Source: Bacilli bacterium (GTDB lineage: Bacteria > Bacillota_I > Bacilli_A > RF39 > UBA660). From it: DNA of 64,000 nucleotides. The notes below the pieces were generated by a model, which saw only the letters and a list, made by a program, of their open reading frames with translations, searched no databases and was not told the DNA's origin. A program made the translations under genes and the position numbers. This document shows, one piece after another, positions 53,701-62,875 of this stretch; position 1 is the stretch's first letter, and every line of letters begins with the position of its first letter. Where the stretch lies: positions 62,001-126,000 of the forward strand of contig JAFSEY010000010.1 of the NCBI GenBank assembly GCA_017435485.1, in the 5' to 3' direction.

Positions 53701-55341
53701 TTTTGCAGGGGTGGTAGATAAATTAAAATCAGTAAATCCTGTAATTATAATGTCATTATTCTCGATGATTTTATAAGTCCAACCACTATTCCAATCAGTT
53801 GGATTTGTAAAATTAAATGATGTTTCTAATCCTTGCCATTTTACTGTAACAACTTGTTCATTAGGGCTATACGCATCATAGCCAGTAATTTCTACCCCAC
53901 TAAGATTCCCCAATGATGTTGTAGTATAACTTCCCGTTGAATCATAAACTCTAACTTGTGAAGGGTTAAAATTATTAGGGGTTCCATAATTATATGTTGT
54001 TCTCAATACATATTGAATTTCAATACCTGTAGGAACAATTTCTGAAGATTCTTTAAATACATTATATTCATCGCAATCAGTTCCATCACAAAACTCAGCA
54101 TTTTCAAAAGATACTAATCCATATCCATAGTATTTATCCCAGCCCATATCACCTAAATCAACTGCTCTTGATTGCAATAATTTAACCGTATTATCTAACG
54201 TTAAATCTTTATTAAAGCTTTTTAATATAGCCACTGCAGCAACTGCATGAGGAGTAGCCATTGAAGTTCCACTTATTGTTTCATGATCGTTATCACCATC
54301 AACATTTCCATTTTTCTTTGAAATTGATGCTTCACTACTCATTATACTTTTTATATTAGTACCTGGTGCAGTAAAATCAATTTTACTGCCGTGGTTTGAA
54401 AAAGATGATTTATTTAAACTTGAATCAACTGATGCTATTGAAATAGTATTATCTAAAGCTGATGGATAATGATTAGCAGAAGTATTATTATTCCCAGCAG
54501 CTGCTACACTAATAATATTATTTTGTTTTGCGGATTCAATGGCTACTTCTAGCGCTTGATTATATCCATAACCGCCAAAACTCATATTTATAACATCGGC
54601 TTTTTCATAAGATACAATATAGTCTATCGCTGCAATAATATCAGTATAATACATTTTTCCATCTTCACTAACTTTAATAGGTAATATTCTTACATTTGAT
54701 GGTGTTCCTTCAGCAATAGTCCCGAATACATGAGTACCATGTCCATTTTCATCAGTCATTTTTGTAGTAGATTTTTCTAAAACATTATATGTTTCAGCAA
54801 TTTTACCACTATAATATTTATTTGCAAGTTCCAAGTCTAATCCAGTGTCTATTATAGCAACTGTAACCTCATTTAAATTTTCACCATTTAAAGATGTCAT
54901 TGCATAATCTAATGCCATTGATGAAACACCCCATGAATTATAAGTTGTTTCCTCTATTGTATAAAAACCATTTTCTTCAGCACTAATTATTGATTCATCA
55001 AAGCTAAACTCTGATAATGCTTTATTTTTATTTTCTTCATTAGCATATTGCAATATATATTGATGGTTAGGCGCTTCAATAACCTTTGTAGCACCATAAG
55101 TTTCTTCTATATTTTCTTTTGAAGTGATTATTAAAATATTATCTTTATCTTCCTTTTTAATCTCTTTATATTCTTCTAAATAATTATCTACAAATTCTTC
55201 GGATAAATATGCGATATTGATTAAACTATCATTTCTTTGTTCTTCAGAAAACTTTTTTGCAACAAAAAATACACTTGATACCAGAAAAGCAAAAAGCAAT
55301 CCTAAAGAAATGATCTTTTTAAAATTTTTCTTACTTCTCAT
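50755..55341 (-). CDS. Giant subtilisin-family protease with LRR, MBG-like and dockerin domains
   Basis: A 1528-residue exported protein. The signal/anchor is at ~9-28. A subtilase S8 domain follows with catalytic Asp165 (AIIDTGLD), His201 (NGHGTH), oxyanion Asn284 and Ser360 (GTSMATP). After a linker come BspA-type leucine-rich repeats (~590-900), several MBG/Ig-like beta units (~930-1440), and a C-terminal type I dockerin with two Ca loops (DVNADGKISSADYVKIRK and DVNSDNKISSADYVKIRK). The start at 55341 (MRSKKNFKK) follows GAGGTG by ~12 nt; a longer upstream frame is rejected. A dockerin implies a cohesin partner; none is recognisable in the window. Confidence 0.85.
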   Translation of the reverse strand: MRSKKNFKKIISLGLLFAFLVSSVFFVAKKFSEEQRNDSLINIAYLSEEFVDNYLEEYKEIKKEDKDNILIITSKENIEETYGATKVIEAPNHQYILQYANEENKNKALSEFSFDESIISAEENGFYTIEETTYNSWGVSSMALDYAMTSLNGENLNEVTVAIIDTGLDLELANKYYSGKIAETYNVLEKSTTKMTDENGHGTHVFGTIAEGTPSNVRILPIKVSEDGKMYYTDIIAAIDYIVSYEKADVINMSFGGYGYNQALEVAIESAKQNNIISVAAAGNNNTSANHYPSALDNTISIASVDSSLNKSSFSNHGSKIDFTAPGTNIKSIMSSEASISKKNGNVDGDNDHETISGTSMATPHAVAAVAILKSFNKDLTLDNTVKLLQSRAVDLGDMGWDKYYGYGLVSFENAEFCDGTDCDEYNVFKESSEIVPTGIEIQYVLRTTYNYGTPNNFNPSQVRVYDSTGSYTTTSLGNLSGVEITGYDAYSPNEQVVTVKWQGLETSFNFTNPTDWNSGWTYKIIENNDIIITGFTDFNLSTTPAKKLFIPETIDGHNVVAIGKESSNTGIFGNASKASYEEIVLPSSLTEIKGKYTLSGFNYVKKITALSNSLKISGYYIFADNSSLVEVAGTIESLGTYTFDDNISLQKVTLSDNITELPNGAFYHCSNLENINIPSKLVSIGDSVFTGDFKLNNITLPEGLKTIGNYAFWYTNIENITLPDSLEQIGERAFSDSNIRNLSISKNLTSIGENAFLGCSSLESIVVDEENPVYDSRENCNALIDTETNTLLKGISSTKIPNTITKIGDNAYSYDLRIEEIEIPNNIIEIGNSAFYDCNYLTKIKIPRSVQIIGNYALLNHPAERQDMDFQQIPLTVLTYNDAYAKTYAVANEINYETLDYTAVIVQVSKREYQAFDKVNNNEDITNVMLQYNIGKTTDSSYRESRIFKDVSDGINVNYINNNDSFRYGDAYYIVSGKDMYGESFEKQVTVTISKANPKYTIPTNLRANLNQKLSEIILPEGFEWMNPDEIVEEEGNIIFKAKYTPSDAENYKIVENIEISVSVKNPKEIIEPNIVIGDKTYDGSTDISVNNITISNLEKSEYSIESVISSSADVGDRIATIKIKLTDEKFKNYTFADGTQEKEFIIDFKLVPEKLKKPTLKITEYTYNGVEQSVELNDYQKDKMNISGNTRTNAGEQDVTISLKSNNYVWNDNSSDDVILKFKIDKADPNIKYLSSGQNVKYDGKLYGINLEIENPNNTKIKYMDGSGEYTLDEMPKYTEIGSYPIKFKLFVDDNYIEIFDEEVLIITNNTLKNNTTDFETIYDGKEHTINIKVDLENYNIKYSINNYDYNLNELPKFKEVGEYTINYKITSDNYDDLFGSNKVKIYGIESIDSNLVMRENVLIIKNSSLADISYKIKTFAKSTSFNHYDRNWSNITSGNIKTSDIIKITVNNTKDYSYTLSLLGDVNADGKISSADYVKIRKHIMQTELIKENVYFYASDVNSDNKISSADYVKIRKYIMNGDSL

Positions 55342-55372
55342 ACTGCTAAAAGACACCTCTATTCTATGCTTA

Positions 55373-55401
55373 ATTATAACATATAAATTCATATTGGTTA
55401 A
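55373..55401 (-). promoter_or_regulatory. Promoter of the dockerin protease operon
   Basis: Minus strand: -35 TTAACC (55396-55401), 17-bp spacer, -10 TATAAT (55373-55378). Confidence 0.6.
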
Positions 55402-55438
55402 TATATTTTTCAGTAAACGTACCTTTAATTCAAAACAC

Positions 55439-55460
55439 AAAAAAACAAGCATTACGCTTG
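55439..55460 (-). terminator. Terminator of the DUF368 gene
   Basis: Minus strand: 5-bp stem CAAGC/GCTTG (55446-55460) with a 5-nt loop and seven Ts. Confidence 0.7.
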
Positions 55461-55475
55461 CCATGTCATTATCTT

Positions 55476-56339
55476 TTATTTTTCTCCTAGTTTATAAGCA
55501 ATTATTCCTCCAACAATCAAGGTAACTATGGAAATAATCACATGACTTACAGAAAAAGATGCTTTAATTAGTTCAAGTGAAGAAATAGGAATAGAAATTA
55601 TTGAGGCAAAGATAAATCCTAATACTCCACAATAAGTTACTTTAGAATGTTTAGCAAATAAGTATTCAAGCAATTTAGAAATCAAAACCATTCCTAGTAA
55701 TACTCCTACTCCAAAAACTCCAGCCACAATTAAATTACTAAACAAATCATTAAAATGAACAATTTCTTTAATTAATTTAATAATTGGATAATAGTACCCT
55801 AATAACATCAACACTAATGAACCACTAACACCAGGAATAATCATTGTAGCAGCAGCGATTGATCCAACTCCAAGAACTTTTAGATAACCAAATGCATTTA
55901 AACCACTAAAAACAACTTCTTGGCTTCCTCCAAATATTCTATCAGACAAGGCCATAAATAATACTAATCCAAAAGTCAAAATAAACGCTACTACATTTGC
56001 TACCTTACTTTTTGTTTTTTCGTTCTTTGTCTTATTCCATAAAAGAGGAATACCTCCAATCACTAATCCAACAAAGAAGATTGAGGTAGGCATCGGATAA
56101 TGTTCATAAGAATAGTCAATTACACTACTCATTGTCACTAATGCTAAAGCTATTCCAATAATAATCGGCAATAAAAATTTAATGTTTTCTTTGAAATTAC
56201 TAAAGAAATGACTAATAGCACCAATAAATCTTTCATAGATTCCTAAAATAATAGCTAATGTTCCACCACTTACTCCAGGAATTATATTTGCTATTCCCAT
56301 CACAAACCCTTTTAAGATTAATAATATATTATTTTTCAA
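55476..56339 (-). CDS. popT: DUF368-family polyprenyl-phosphate transporter (PopT)
   Basis: A 287-residue membrane protein with about eight spans. The family signature near the N-terminus, GIANIIPGVSGGTLAIILGIYERFI, recurs as IIPGVSGSLVLMLLGYY in the second half, showing the internal duplication. DUF368 proteins were shown to recycle undecaprenyl phosphate across the membrane in Gram-positive bacteria, so a role in cell-wall lipid carrier recycling is likely. It is divergent from the radical-SAM gene. Confidence 0.85.
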   Translation of the reverse strand: MKNNILLILKGFVMGIANIIPGVSGGTLAIILGIYERFIGAISHFFSNFKENIKFLLPIIIGIALALVTMSSVIDYSYEHYPMPTSIFFVGLVIGGIPLLWNKTKNEKTKSKVANVVAFILTFGLVLFMALSDRIFGGSQEVVFSGLNAFGYLKVLGVGSIAAATMIIPGVSGSLVLMLLGYYYPIIKLIKEIVHFNDLFSNLIVAGVFGVGVLLGMVLISKLLEYLFAKHSKVTYCGVLGFIFASIISIPISSLELIKASFSVSHVIISIVTLIVGGIIAYKLGEK

Positions 56340-56441
56340 TCAAAACACTTCCTTAATTTCTTATTTATTATATCTTAAAATTAAGTATTTGTTAATATAT
56401 AAGTTGGTTGAAATTTCCAAAACAATTATGCAAACAAATGT

Positions 56442-56470
56442 TTGACATATCTTTTTTGATGTTTTATAAT
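56442..56470 (+). promoter_or_regulatory. Perfect-consensus SigA promoter of the repair/GroEL-like operon
   Basis: Plus strand: TTGACA (56442-56447), 17-bp spacer, TATAAT (56465-56470). No CIRCE or other heat-shock operator is near it. Confidence 0.9.
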
Positions 56471-56487
56471 CAAAACTGGTGATGGTT

Positions 56488-57699
56488 ATGAATATTAAAG
56501 AAAAATTGCAAATACTAGCAGATAGCGCTAAATACGATGCATCATGTTCTTCAAGCGGAAGTAGAAGAAAAAATAATAATGGAATTGGTAATGCTGCCTA
56601 TGCTGGCATATGTCACTCTTTTTCAGCTGACGGAAGATGTATTTCTTTATTAAAAATTTTAATGACTAACTGCTGTATATTTGATTGTAAATATTGTTTA
56701 AACAGAAAAAGCAATAATATAAAAAGAGCTATTTTTACTCCAGAAGAAATTTGTTATATAACCCTTAATTTTTATAAAAGAAATTATATCGAAGGATTAT
56801 TTTTAAGTTCTGGTATCATAAAAAGTCCTGATTATACAATGGAACTAATGATCAAAACGATTACTCTTCTACGTCAAAAATATCACTTTGGTGGTTACAT
56901 TCATGCTAAGGCAATTCCTGGAGCTAGTGAAATTTTATTAAAAAAACTAGGGAGTTTAGTTGATCGACTTAGCGCTAATATTGAACTGCCTACCGAGAGC
57001 GGGCTTAAATTATTAGCGCCTAATAAAGAAACTAATAAAGTCGATAAGATAATGGGATATATCAAAGAAAATCGCAACAATAATTTTGTTCCAGCTGGTC
57101 AAAGTACCCAAATGATTATTGGGGCAACTAATGAAACTGATTTAGATATAATGAATAAAAGCGAAAATCTTTATAATAGATTTAATCTAAAAAGAGTTTT
57201 CTACTCAGCCTATGTTCCGGTAAATACTGACAAATTGTTGCCGGCTTTAGCTACTCCACCCTTAAAAAGAGAAAACAGATTATATCAAGCCGACTGGTTA
57301 CTGCGTTATTATGGTTTTAAAACCAAAGATATTTTAAATGAAGAAAACCCGAATTTTAATTTGTTAGTAGATCCAAAAGCTAACTGGGCTATTAATCATT
57401 TAGATGAGTTTCCTAAAGAAGTTAATAGCTGTTCTTACCCTGAATTATTAAAAATCCCTGGCATCGGAGTTAAATCAGCCAAAGAAATCATTAAATCCCG
57501 GAAATATTTTCAACTAACTTTTAAAGATTTAAAGAAAATGGGAGTTGTCTTAAAAAGAGCTCAATATTTTATAACTTGTGGAGGAAAATATAATTTAAAC
57601 AAAGAATTTTTCAAAAAGGATTTTATTTTATCAAATTTAGTTATCGAAGAAGCTACTACCCCAATGTCTAATAAACAACAATTAAGTTTATTTTCATGA
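56488..57699 (+). CDS. Putative DNA modification/repair radical SAM protein
   Basis: A 403-residue protein. The radical-SAM cluster motif is CCIFDCKYC (CxxxCxxC). A family-specific start KLQILADSAKYDASCSSSGSRR is present, plus the active-site region LFLSSGI. A C-terminal helix-hairpin-helix LLKIPGIGVKSAKEII suggests DNA binding. It matches the group linked to uracil-DNA glycosylase-type proteins (TIGR03916 type). The start at 56488 follows GGTGAT by 4 nt. The next gene overlaps its stop by 4 bp. Confidence 0.9.
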   Translation: MNIKEKLQILADSAKYDASCSSSGSRRKNNNGIGNAAYAGICHSFSADGRCISLLKILMTNCCIFDCKYCLNRKSNNIKRAIFTPEEICYITLNFYKRNYIEGLFLSSGIIKSPDYTMELMIKTITLLRQKYHFGGYIHAKAIPGASEILLKKLGSLVDRLSANIELPTESGLKLLAPNKETNKVDKIMGYIKENRNNNFVPAGQSTQMIIGATNETDLDIMNKSENLYNRFNLKRVFYSAYVPVNTDKLLPALATPPLKRENRLYQADWLLRYYGFKTKDILNEENPNFNLLVDPKANWAINHLDEFPKEVNSCSYPELLKIPGIGVKSAKEIIKSRKYFQLTFKDLKKMGVVLKRAQYFITCGGKYNLNKEFFKKDFILSNLVIEEATTPMSNKQQLSLFS

Positions 57700-58427
57700 A
57701 CAATATTTATATTTATGATGGTAGCTTTTCTAATCTACTAAACTTAATATCTTACTTACTAGAAAATAAAATAAAACCTTTTAATATTAAAATAACAACT
57801 TATAATCCTTCCCTATTTGAACAAATTATAAATATAAAACTAAAAAAAAATTTTATAAATGAAGACATTTTCCAAAATCATCATTTATTAAAAACTATAT
57901 ATTATGTTTATTTATCAGATAACGAAAACAAAGAAATAACTATTTATTATTTTCTTCTAAACTACTTTAAGTTTGGAAATAAAGTATTTTATTTAAAAAA
58001 CTTAAAATGCGTCGATAAAACTTTAAAAATTGCCCATCTAGTCAGCCATGAAGCCCATCGTTTTAAAGGTTTTACTAGATTTAAAGAACTAAAAAATAAA
58101 GTTTTGTATGCCACTATTGCTCCTGATAACAATATCCTACCCATTATTTCTAAACATTTTCAAAAAAGATTAAAAAATGAACTTTGGATTATAAAAGATG
58201 AAAACAGAAACATCATCAGTTTATATGATAAAAAGAAATATTATATTGTTAGTTGCGATCAATTTAAATTACTCGACACTACGTTATCAGAAAATGAAAT
58301 AAACTTAGAAATTTTATGGAAAACATTCTTTAAAACAGTTGCTATTAAAGAAAGAGAAAACAAACGCTGTCAAATGAATTTTATGCCTAAGAAATATTGG
58401 CAAAATATTATAGAAATGAGTGATTAA
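57696..58427 (+). CDS. Partner DNA metabolism protein of the radical-SAM enzyme (TIGR03915/DUF4130-like)
   Basis: A 243-residue protein that belongs with the radical-SAM gene as a conserved pair. Seen: IYIYDGSFSNLLNLISYLLENK at the start, then KIAHLVSHEAHRFKGFTRFKELKN and APDNNILPIISKHFQKRLKNELWIIKDE, which match the DUF4130 layout. The fused uracil-DNA-glycosylase domain present in longer relatives is absent here. Function is inferred to be DNA repair; the reaction is unknown. Confidence 0.85.
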   Translation: MNNIYIYDGSFSNLLNLISYLLENKIKPFNIKITTYNPSLFEQIINIKLKKNFINEDIFQNHHLLKTIYYVYLSDNENKEITIYYFLLNYFKFGNKVFYLKNLKCVDKTLKIAHLVSHEAHRFKGFTRFKELKNKVLYATIAPDNNILPIISKHFQKRLKNELWIIKDENRNIISLYDKKKYYIVSCDQFKLLDTTLSENEINLEILWKTFFKTVAIKERENKRCQMNFMPKKYWQNIIEMSD

Positions 58428-58428
58428 A

Positions 58429-59967
58429 TTGAAAAAAGTAATTAATGGAAATGAATTAAAAGAAAAAATGATCGAAGCTATCGATATGTTATGTGATAAT
58501 GTCAAAATGACTTTAGGCCCTAAAGGCAATAACGTTATCATAGATCATTCTACTCTAAGTCCATTTATTACTAATGATGGAGTAACTATAGCCTCTAACA
58601 TAGAAAGTGAAGATCCTATCATTAACACTATTTTAGAAATAGCAAAAGAATCTTCTATTAAAACTAATGAAAAAGTTGGCGATGGAACAACCACTACGTT
58701 AGTTCTATTCCAAAGTATTTTTAAAAACGGAATCAAAGCCCTAAATGAAACTAATTCAATTATCTTAAAAAAAGAAATAGATAATGCCACAGAAAATGTT
58801 ATCAAGAAAATAAAAACAATAAGTCAAAAACCATCAAAAAAACAACTAACTAATATTGCATGTATTTCCGCAAACGATGAAGAAATCGGAAATAACATTG
58901 CCAAATGTTTTTTTAAAACAAAAAGTAAGAATGCTATATCCATAAAAGAAGGAGACTCAACTAAAACCACTATCAATTTATTAAAAGGTTACTCTATTCC
59001 TACAAACATAGCATCCCCCTACTTTTTCAAAGAAGAAAAAAATATTAAGATTATTAATCCATACATTTTATTATTAAATGGCATCTTATACGATTTAACC
59101 CCTTTGACTAATATTATTAATTATTTTACCAGTTACAATGAATCTTTAATTATCATAGCAAAAGATTACAATGAAGAATTAGTAAACGAAATTACATCAT
59201 TATATTTAGATGGTATTGCTAATATTATTCTTTTAAAAAATCCTGAATATGGCCTAAAAGAACAAATAATTATTGATGACTTAAGTTTAATTTCTAATTT
59301 TAATAATCAACTAGATTCAATTAAATTAAATAATCTAGGTCAAGTAAAAGAAATTCATATTAATAAAGATACTACTAATTTTATTTTTGAAAGCAATGAT
59401 AACATTAAAGAGAAGATTAAGAAAATTAAAAAATCATTAATTAATAACCAATTAGATTACGATTTTAATTTGCAAAGAATAGCAATGTTTAAAAATGGCT
59501 TAATTGAAATTTCAGTTGGAGCACCAACTAAAACAGAAAGGCGCGAAAAGAAAATGCGTTATGATGATGCGCTATGGGCAATTGATAGTGCAGCCAAAGG
59601 TATAGTGCCTGGCGGAGGAATTACTTTATTTAAAATAAGTAACGAAATTAATGATAAAATATTAGGTGACCAAATAATTAAAAGTACCTTACAAATTCCT
59701 TTTGAACAAATCATTAATAATGCTGGTTTAAATTTAGATGAGATTAAAAATGAAATAATAAAAAATAACTTTGAACTACTTTACAATATAAATACTAATG
59801 AATATGAAAAAATCCAAAACACTGAAGTTTTGGATTCTACCCTAGTTTTAATAAATGCTATTACTAGCGCTAGTTCAATAGCAACCATGCTATTAACAAC
59901 TAATTGTTTAGTAATAAATGAATATCAAAATAACCTAAATAAACAAGTTGACTATTTAGATATCTAG
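58429..59967 (+). CDS. Highly divergent GroEL-family chaperonin
   Basis: A 512-residue group I chaperonin. The ATP site is conserved: VKMTLGPKGNNVII, ITNDGVTIA, GDGTTTTLVL, and GAPTKTERREKKMRYDDALWAI with IVPGGGITL. The apical domain is far from normal GroEL in sequence but keeps its order (TNIASPYFF ... IIIAKDYNEELVNEI ... ILLKNPEYGLKEQIIIDDLSLI). The C-terminus lacks the GGM tail. There is no groES or CIRCE. It starts at TTG 58429 after AGTGAT and is the third gene of the DNA-repair operon. It could be the only GroEL or a specialised paralogue. Confidence 0.85.
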   Translation: MKKVINGNELKEKMIEAIDMLCDNVKMTLGPKGNNVIIDHSTLSPFITNDGVTIASNIESEDPIINTILEIAKESSIKTNEKVGDGTTTTLVLFQSIFKNGIKALNETNSIILKKEIDNATENVIKKIKTISQKPSKKQLTNIACISANDEEIGNNIAKCFFKTKSKNAISIKEGDSTKTTINLLKGYSIPTNIASPYFFKEEKNIKIINPYILLLNGILYDLTPLTNIINYFTSYNESLIIIAKDYNEELVNEITSLYLDGIANIILLKNPEYGLKEQIIIDDLSLISNFNNQLDSIKLNNLGQVKEIHINKDTTNFIFESNDNIKEKIKKIKKSLINNQLDYDFNLQRIAMFKNGLIEISVGAPTKTERREKKMRYDDALWAIDSAAKGIVPGGGITLFKISNEINDKILGDQIIKSTLQIPFEQIINNAGLNLDEIKNEIIKNNFELLYNINTNEYEKIQNTEVLDSTLVLINAITSASSIATMLLTTNCLVINEYQNNLNKQVDYLDI

Positions 59968-62190
59968 TTCTTTTAATAAATCAGCAATTTGCTCTATACT
60001 TTCATCATATAAATCCAACCTAAAATTAGTAATTCCTAAACTTTTATAATAATCTATTTTAGAAATTAAATTAATATTTTTACTATGTAATAATTTAGTT
60101 AAACAATTTCTGGTTATAACCGGGTATTGTTCATTACTTTGACTTTTTAAATAATATTTATTATTATGACAAATAAAACAATTCTTTTCATTTTGATTAA
60201 CAAAAGTATTTAAAGGACAATATTTCATTATCATTAACTCGGGACGTCCATAAATTAACAATTCAACATTTAAGATATTACCTTTATTTTTGGCATTATC
60301 TAATAAACACTTTAACATTGCATCAGTATGCTCAACAGATAAACCAATCTTTTTAACATTTAAATTTGCTAAAAGATTTAATGTATAATTATTAGCAACA
60401 TTTAAATAATAATCACTACATACATTATTATTTTCACTATATTTAGTAATTGCTCCTAATTCACTGGCAAGTAAATTTTCATTTTCTAACAAAGGGAAAT
60501 TACTACTTACACGATTAGTTTTATAAAAGACATTAGCTCTTTTATATTTTTTATATAAAAGAATATCTTCAACATAAATGCAAACCTCTTTATCAAGCAA
60601 ATATTCTAATTGTTCTTCATTTCGAACTAGAAAACTTATGTCATGTGAAATTTCCATCTTAACAGAATCAATTTGAGTATCTTCTATAATAACTTCCTTT
60701 TTATTGTTACTTCTTAAACATTCTATTTCTTCACACAATAATCTTCTTAAATTATTTACCTCTTTCATCGGCACAAAAACATTATCATCCATTAAGATAT
60801 TTAGATTACTCAAAGAAAAAACGGTATTACCAAGCTTACTTAATTTGTCTAATATCTCTGCTTTAGTTGTACTTATTTTAAAAGCTTCACTTAAAACATT
60901 TCCTTCCTTGGTAATTAAATTTAACCCATCAGATATTGAAATTGTAAGTGGACAATCCACTTTAGCTACAACCTCAAAAGTTACCGGAATTTTTCTATTA
61001 ACATCATTATTAATTTCATCAATTAATTTTATATCTAATGTTTTTAAAACATCACCTGTTTTATGAAGATTAACTTTATTGTCTAAATAAATAATTTCAT
61101 CTTTTAGAACTTTATTAACTAATAAACCTTGATCATTATAAATAAAGTTAGCGATCATTCCTTCATCATTCGGAAGTCTTACTCCATCCCCTTGATTAAG
61201 TTCTTTAGATAATTTTACTTTTATCTTTTTATCACAACTTAAAACTTTTCCAATCACAATTCCCTGATGATTAGGAGTCTTCGCGTTCACAATATTATTT
61301 TTATTTTCATCATTAATAAATCCTTTAGTAAATTCACGATTATATAAAACTTTTAAATTATCTATTTCCTCTTCTGTTAAAGAAATAGCACTACCAGCAT
61401 AGTACGCATCGATTAATTTACGATATATTTTAGTTACATAGCCAACGTACTCAGGACTTTTCATTCTTCCTTCTATTTTTAAACTATCAACTCCAGAATC
61501 TAATATATCTTTTAGATGATTAACACTACTTAATTCTTTCATACTTAATAGATAATTTCCATTTATATTTACTTTACTTTCATTTTCATATAGTTCATAC
61601 GGCAAGCGACATAATCCAGCACACTCACCTCTATTACCACTTCTATTTAATACCAAACTAGAGAAAAGACATTCTCCAGAATAAGACACACATAAAGCTC
61701 CATGAATAAATACTTCTTTTTCAATATCACAATCAATCTTTTTTATTTCGTTTAATGATAACTCTCTAGCTAAAACAACTCGTGAAACTCCTAAACTTTT
61801 CAAAAATGATATACCTGCATTATTATGATTATGAGCTTGCGTAGATGCATGTACTTCTAGATTTGGAAATTTTTTGGTAACAAGAGATATTAGTCCAACA
61901 TCTTGCATAATTACAGCATCTACCCCTAATTTATGAATTGTTTCAATATATACTAATAATTCATCTACTTCACTTTCATAAATCATGGTATTTACTGTAA
62001 CATAAATTTTTACACCATAAAGATGAGCAAACTTTACTGCTTCTTCTATTTCCTCTATACTAAAATTATCAGCAAACTTTCTCGCCCCATAATCTTTACC
62101 TGATAAATATACTGCATCAGCTCCATTATAAATGGCACTTTTAAGTGCCATCATATTTCCTGCTGGTGATAATAATTCAACTTTTTTCAT
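59956..62190 (-). CDS. U32-family peptidase-like protein (RlhA/TrhP group)
   Basis: A 744-residue protein. The U32 core at ~1-290 has VELLSPAGNMMALKSAI, VHASTQAHNHNNAG, the signature EVFIHGALCVSYSGECLFSS and the cysteine set ECAGLCRLPYEL. The C-terminal half fits the long RlhA-type layout and includes a late cysteine group (CPLNTF ... NCFICHNN). These proteins install hydroxyl groups on rRNA or tRNA rather than cut proteins; which target applies here is unclear. The start at 62190 follows AGGTGAAG. It converges on the GroEL-like gene with a 12-bp overlap. Confidence 0.82.
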   Translation of the reverse strand: MKKVELLSPAGNMMALKSAIYNGADAVYLSGKDYGARKFADNFSIEEIEEAVKFAHLYGVKIYVTVNTMIYESEVDELLVYIETIHKLGVDAVIMQDVGLISLVTKKFPNLEVHASTQAHNHNNAGISFLKSLGVSRVVLARELSLNEIKKIDCDIEKEVFIHGALCVSYSGECLFSSLVLNRSGNRGECAGLCRLPYELYENESKVNINGNYLLSMKELSSVNHLKDILDSGVDSLKIEGRMKSPEYVGYVTKIYRKLIDAYYAGSAISLTEEEIDNLKVLYNREFTKGFINDENKNNIVNAKTPNHQGIVIGKVLSCDKKIKVKLSKELNQGDGVRLPNDEGMIANFIYNDQGLLVNKVLKDEIIYLDNKVNLHKTGDVLKTLDIKLIDEINNDVNRKIPVTFEVVAKVDCPLTISISDGLNLITKEGNVLSEAFKISTTKAEILDKLSKLGNTVFSLSNLNILMDDNVFVPMKEVNNLRRLLCEEIECLRSNNKKEVIIEDTQIDSVKMEISHDISFLVRNEEQLEYLLDKEVCIYVEDILLYKKYKRANVFYKTNRVSSNFPLLENENLLASELGAITKYSENNNVCSDYYLNVANNYTLNLLANLNVKKIGLSVEHTDAMLKCLLDNAKNKGNILNVELLIYGRPELMIMKYCPLNTFVNQNEKNCFICHNNKYYLKSQSNEQYPVITRNCLTKLLHSKNINLISKIDYYKSLGITNFRLDLYDESIEQIADLLKELDI

Positions 62191-62209
62191 GTACTTCACC
62201 TATAATTAC

Positions 62210-62875
62210 TTAATGTTTATTTTTCTTTGCTTCCATATTCCAATTTATTACTCCATAAATATTTATTAACAAATATCCAATTGAGACTAATAACATCATT
62301 ACAGAACCATTTTTATTACCTATATCTATAACGGTCATAATCCAAATTACCAAATCAATAATATTATTTATTAACCATAACCACCAAGATTCTTTAAATC
62401 TTAAAATCATTAAAATAATTCCACATAGATTTATACAATTAGAACTAGCATCCATAAATGCTAATCTTTGACCAGGAATCAAACTCAATACATATCCAAG
62501 AACAAAACTGCCTATAACACATGATAGCGTAATAATTATAGAATTTCTTTTATTAAATTCTCTTACCTTTACATTTTTATCATCATTTAAATTTTTATTC
62601 CAAGTTAAATACCCATGTATTTGTAAAGGAGAAAATATAAAAATATAAAAGAAAAATATTCCAAATAAATTATTCTTAAATGCAACATATCCCATTAAAA
62701 GATAATTTATAAGCCCTAATATATAATTAATTCTTTTTCCTTCACCAGCAAAATAAGCACACAATAAACCTGTGGCTAAAATAGTTCCACCAACTAATAA
62801 ATCTTGTGTAATTATACCGGATATTGTTGATAACATTATACACACGAGAGTTATAAAAATATACTTCTTATTCAT
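62210..62875 (-). CDS. pnuC: Nicotinamide riboside transporter PnuC family
   Basis: A 221-residue polytopic membrane protein with about seven spans and the PnuC features NYILGLINYLLMGYVAFKNNLFG and ESWWLWLINNIIDLVIWI. PnuC proteins import nicotinamide riboside by facilitated diffusion; relatives carry thiamine or riboflavin, so the vitamin is not certain. The start at 62875 overlaps the cutA stop (TAATG), after GAGGAAAC. Confidence 0.85.
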   Translation of the reverse strand: MNKKYIFITLVCIMLSTISGIITQDLLVGGTILATGLLCAYFAGEGKRINYILGLINYLLMGYVAFKNNLFGIFFFYIFIFSPLQIHGYLTWNKNLNDDKNVKVREFNKRNSIIITLSCVIGSFVLGYVLSLIPGQRLAFMDASSNCINLCGIILMILRFKESWWLWLINNIIDLVIWIMTVIDIGNKNGSVMMLLVSIGYLLINIYGVINWNMEAKKNKH

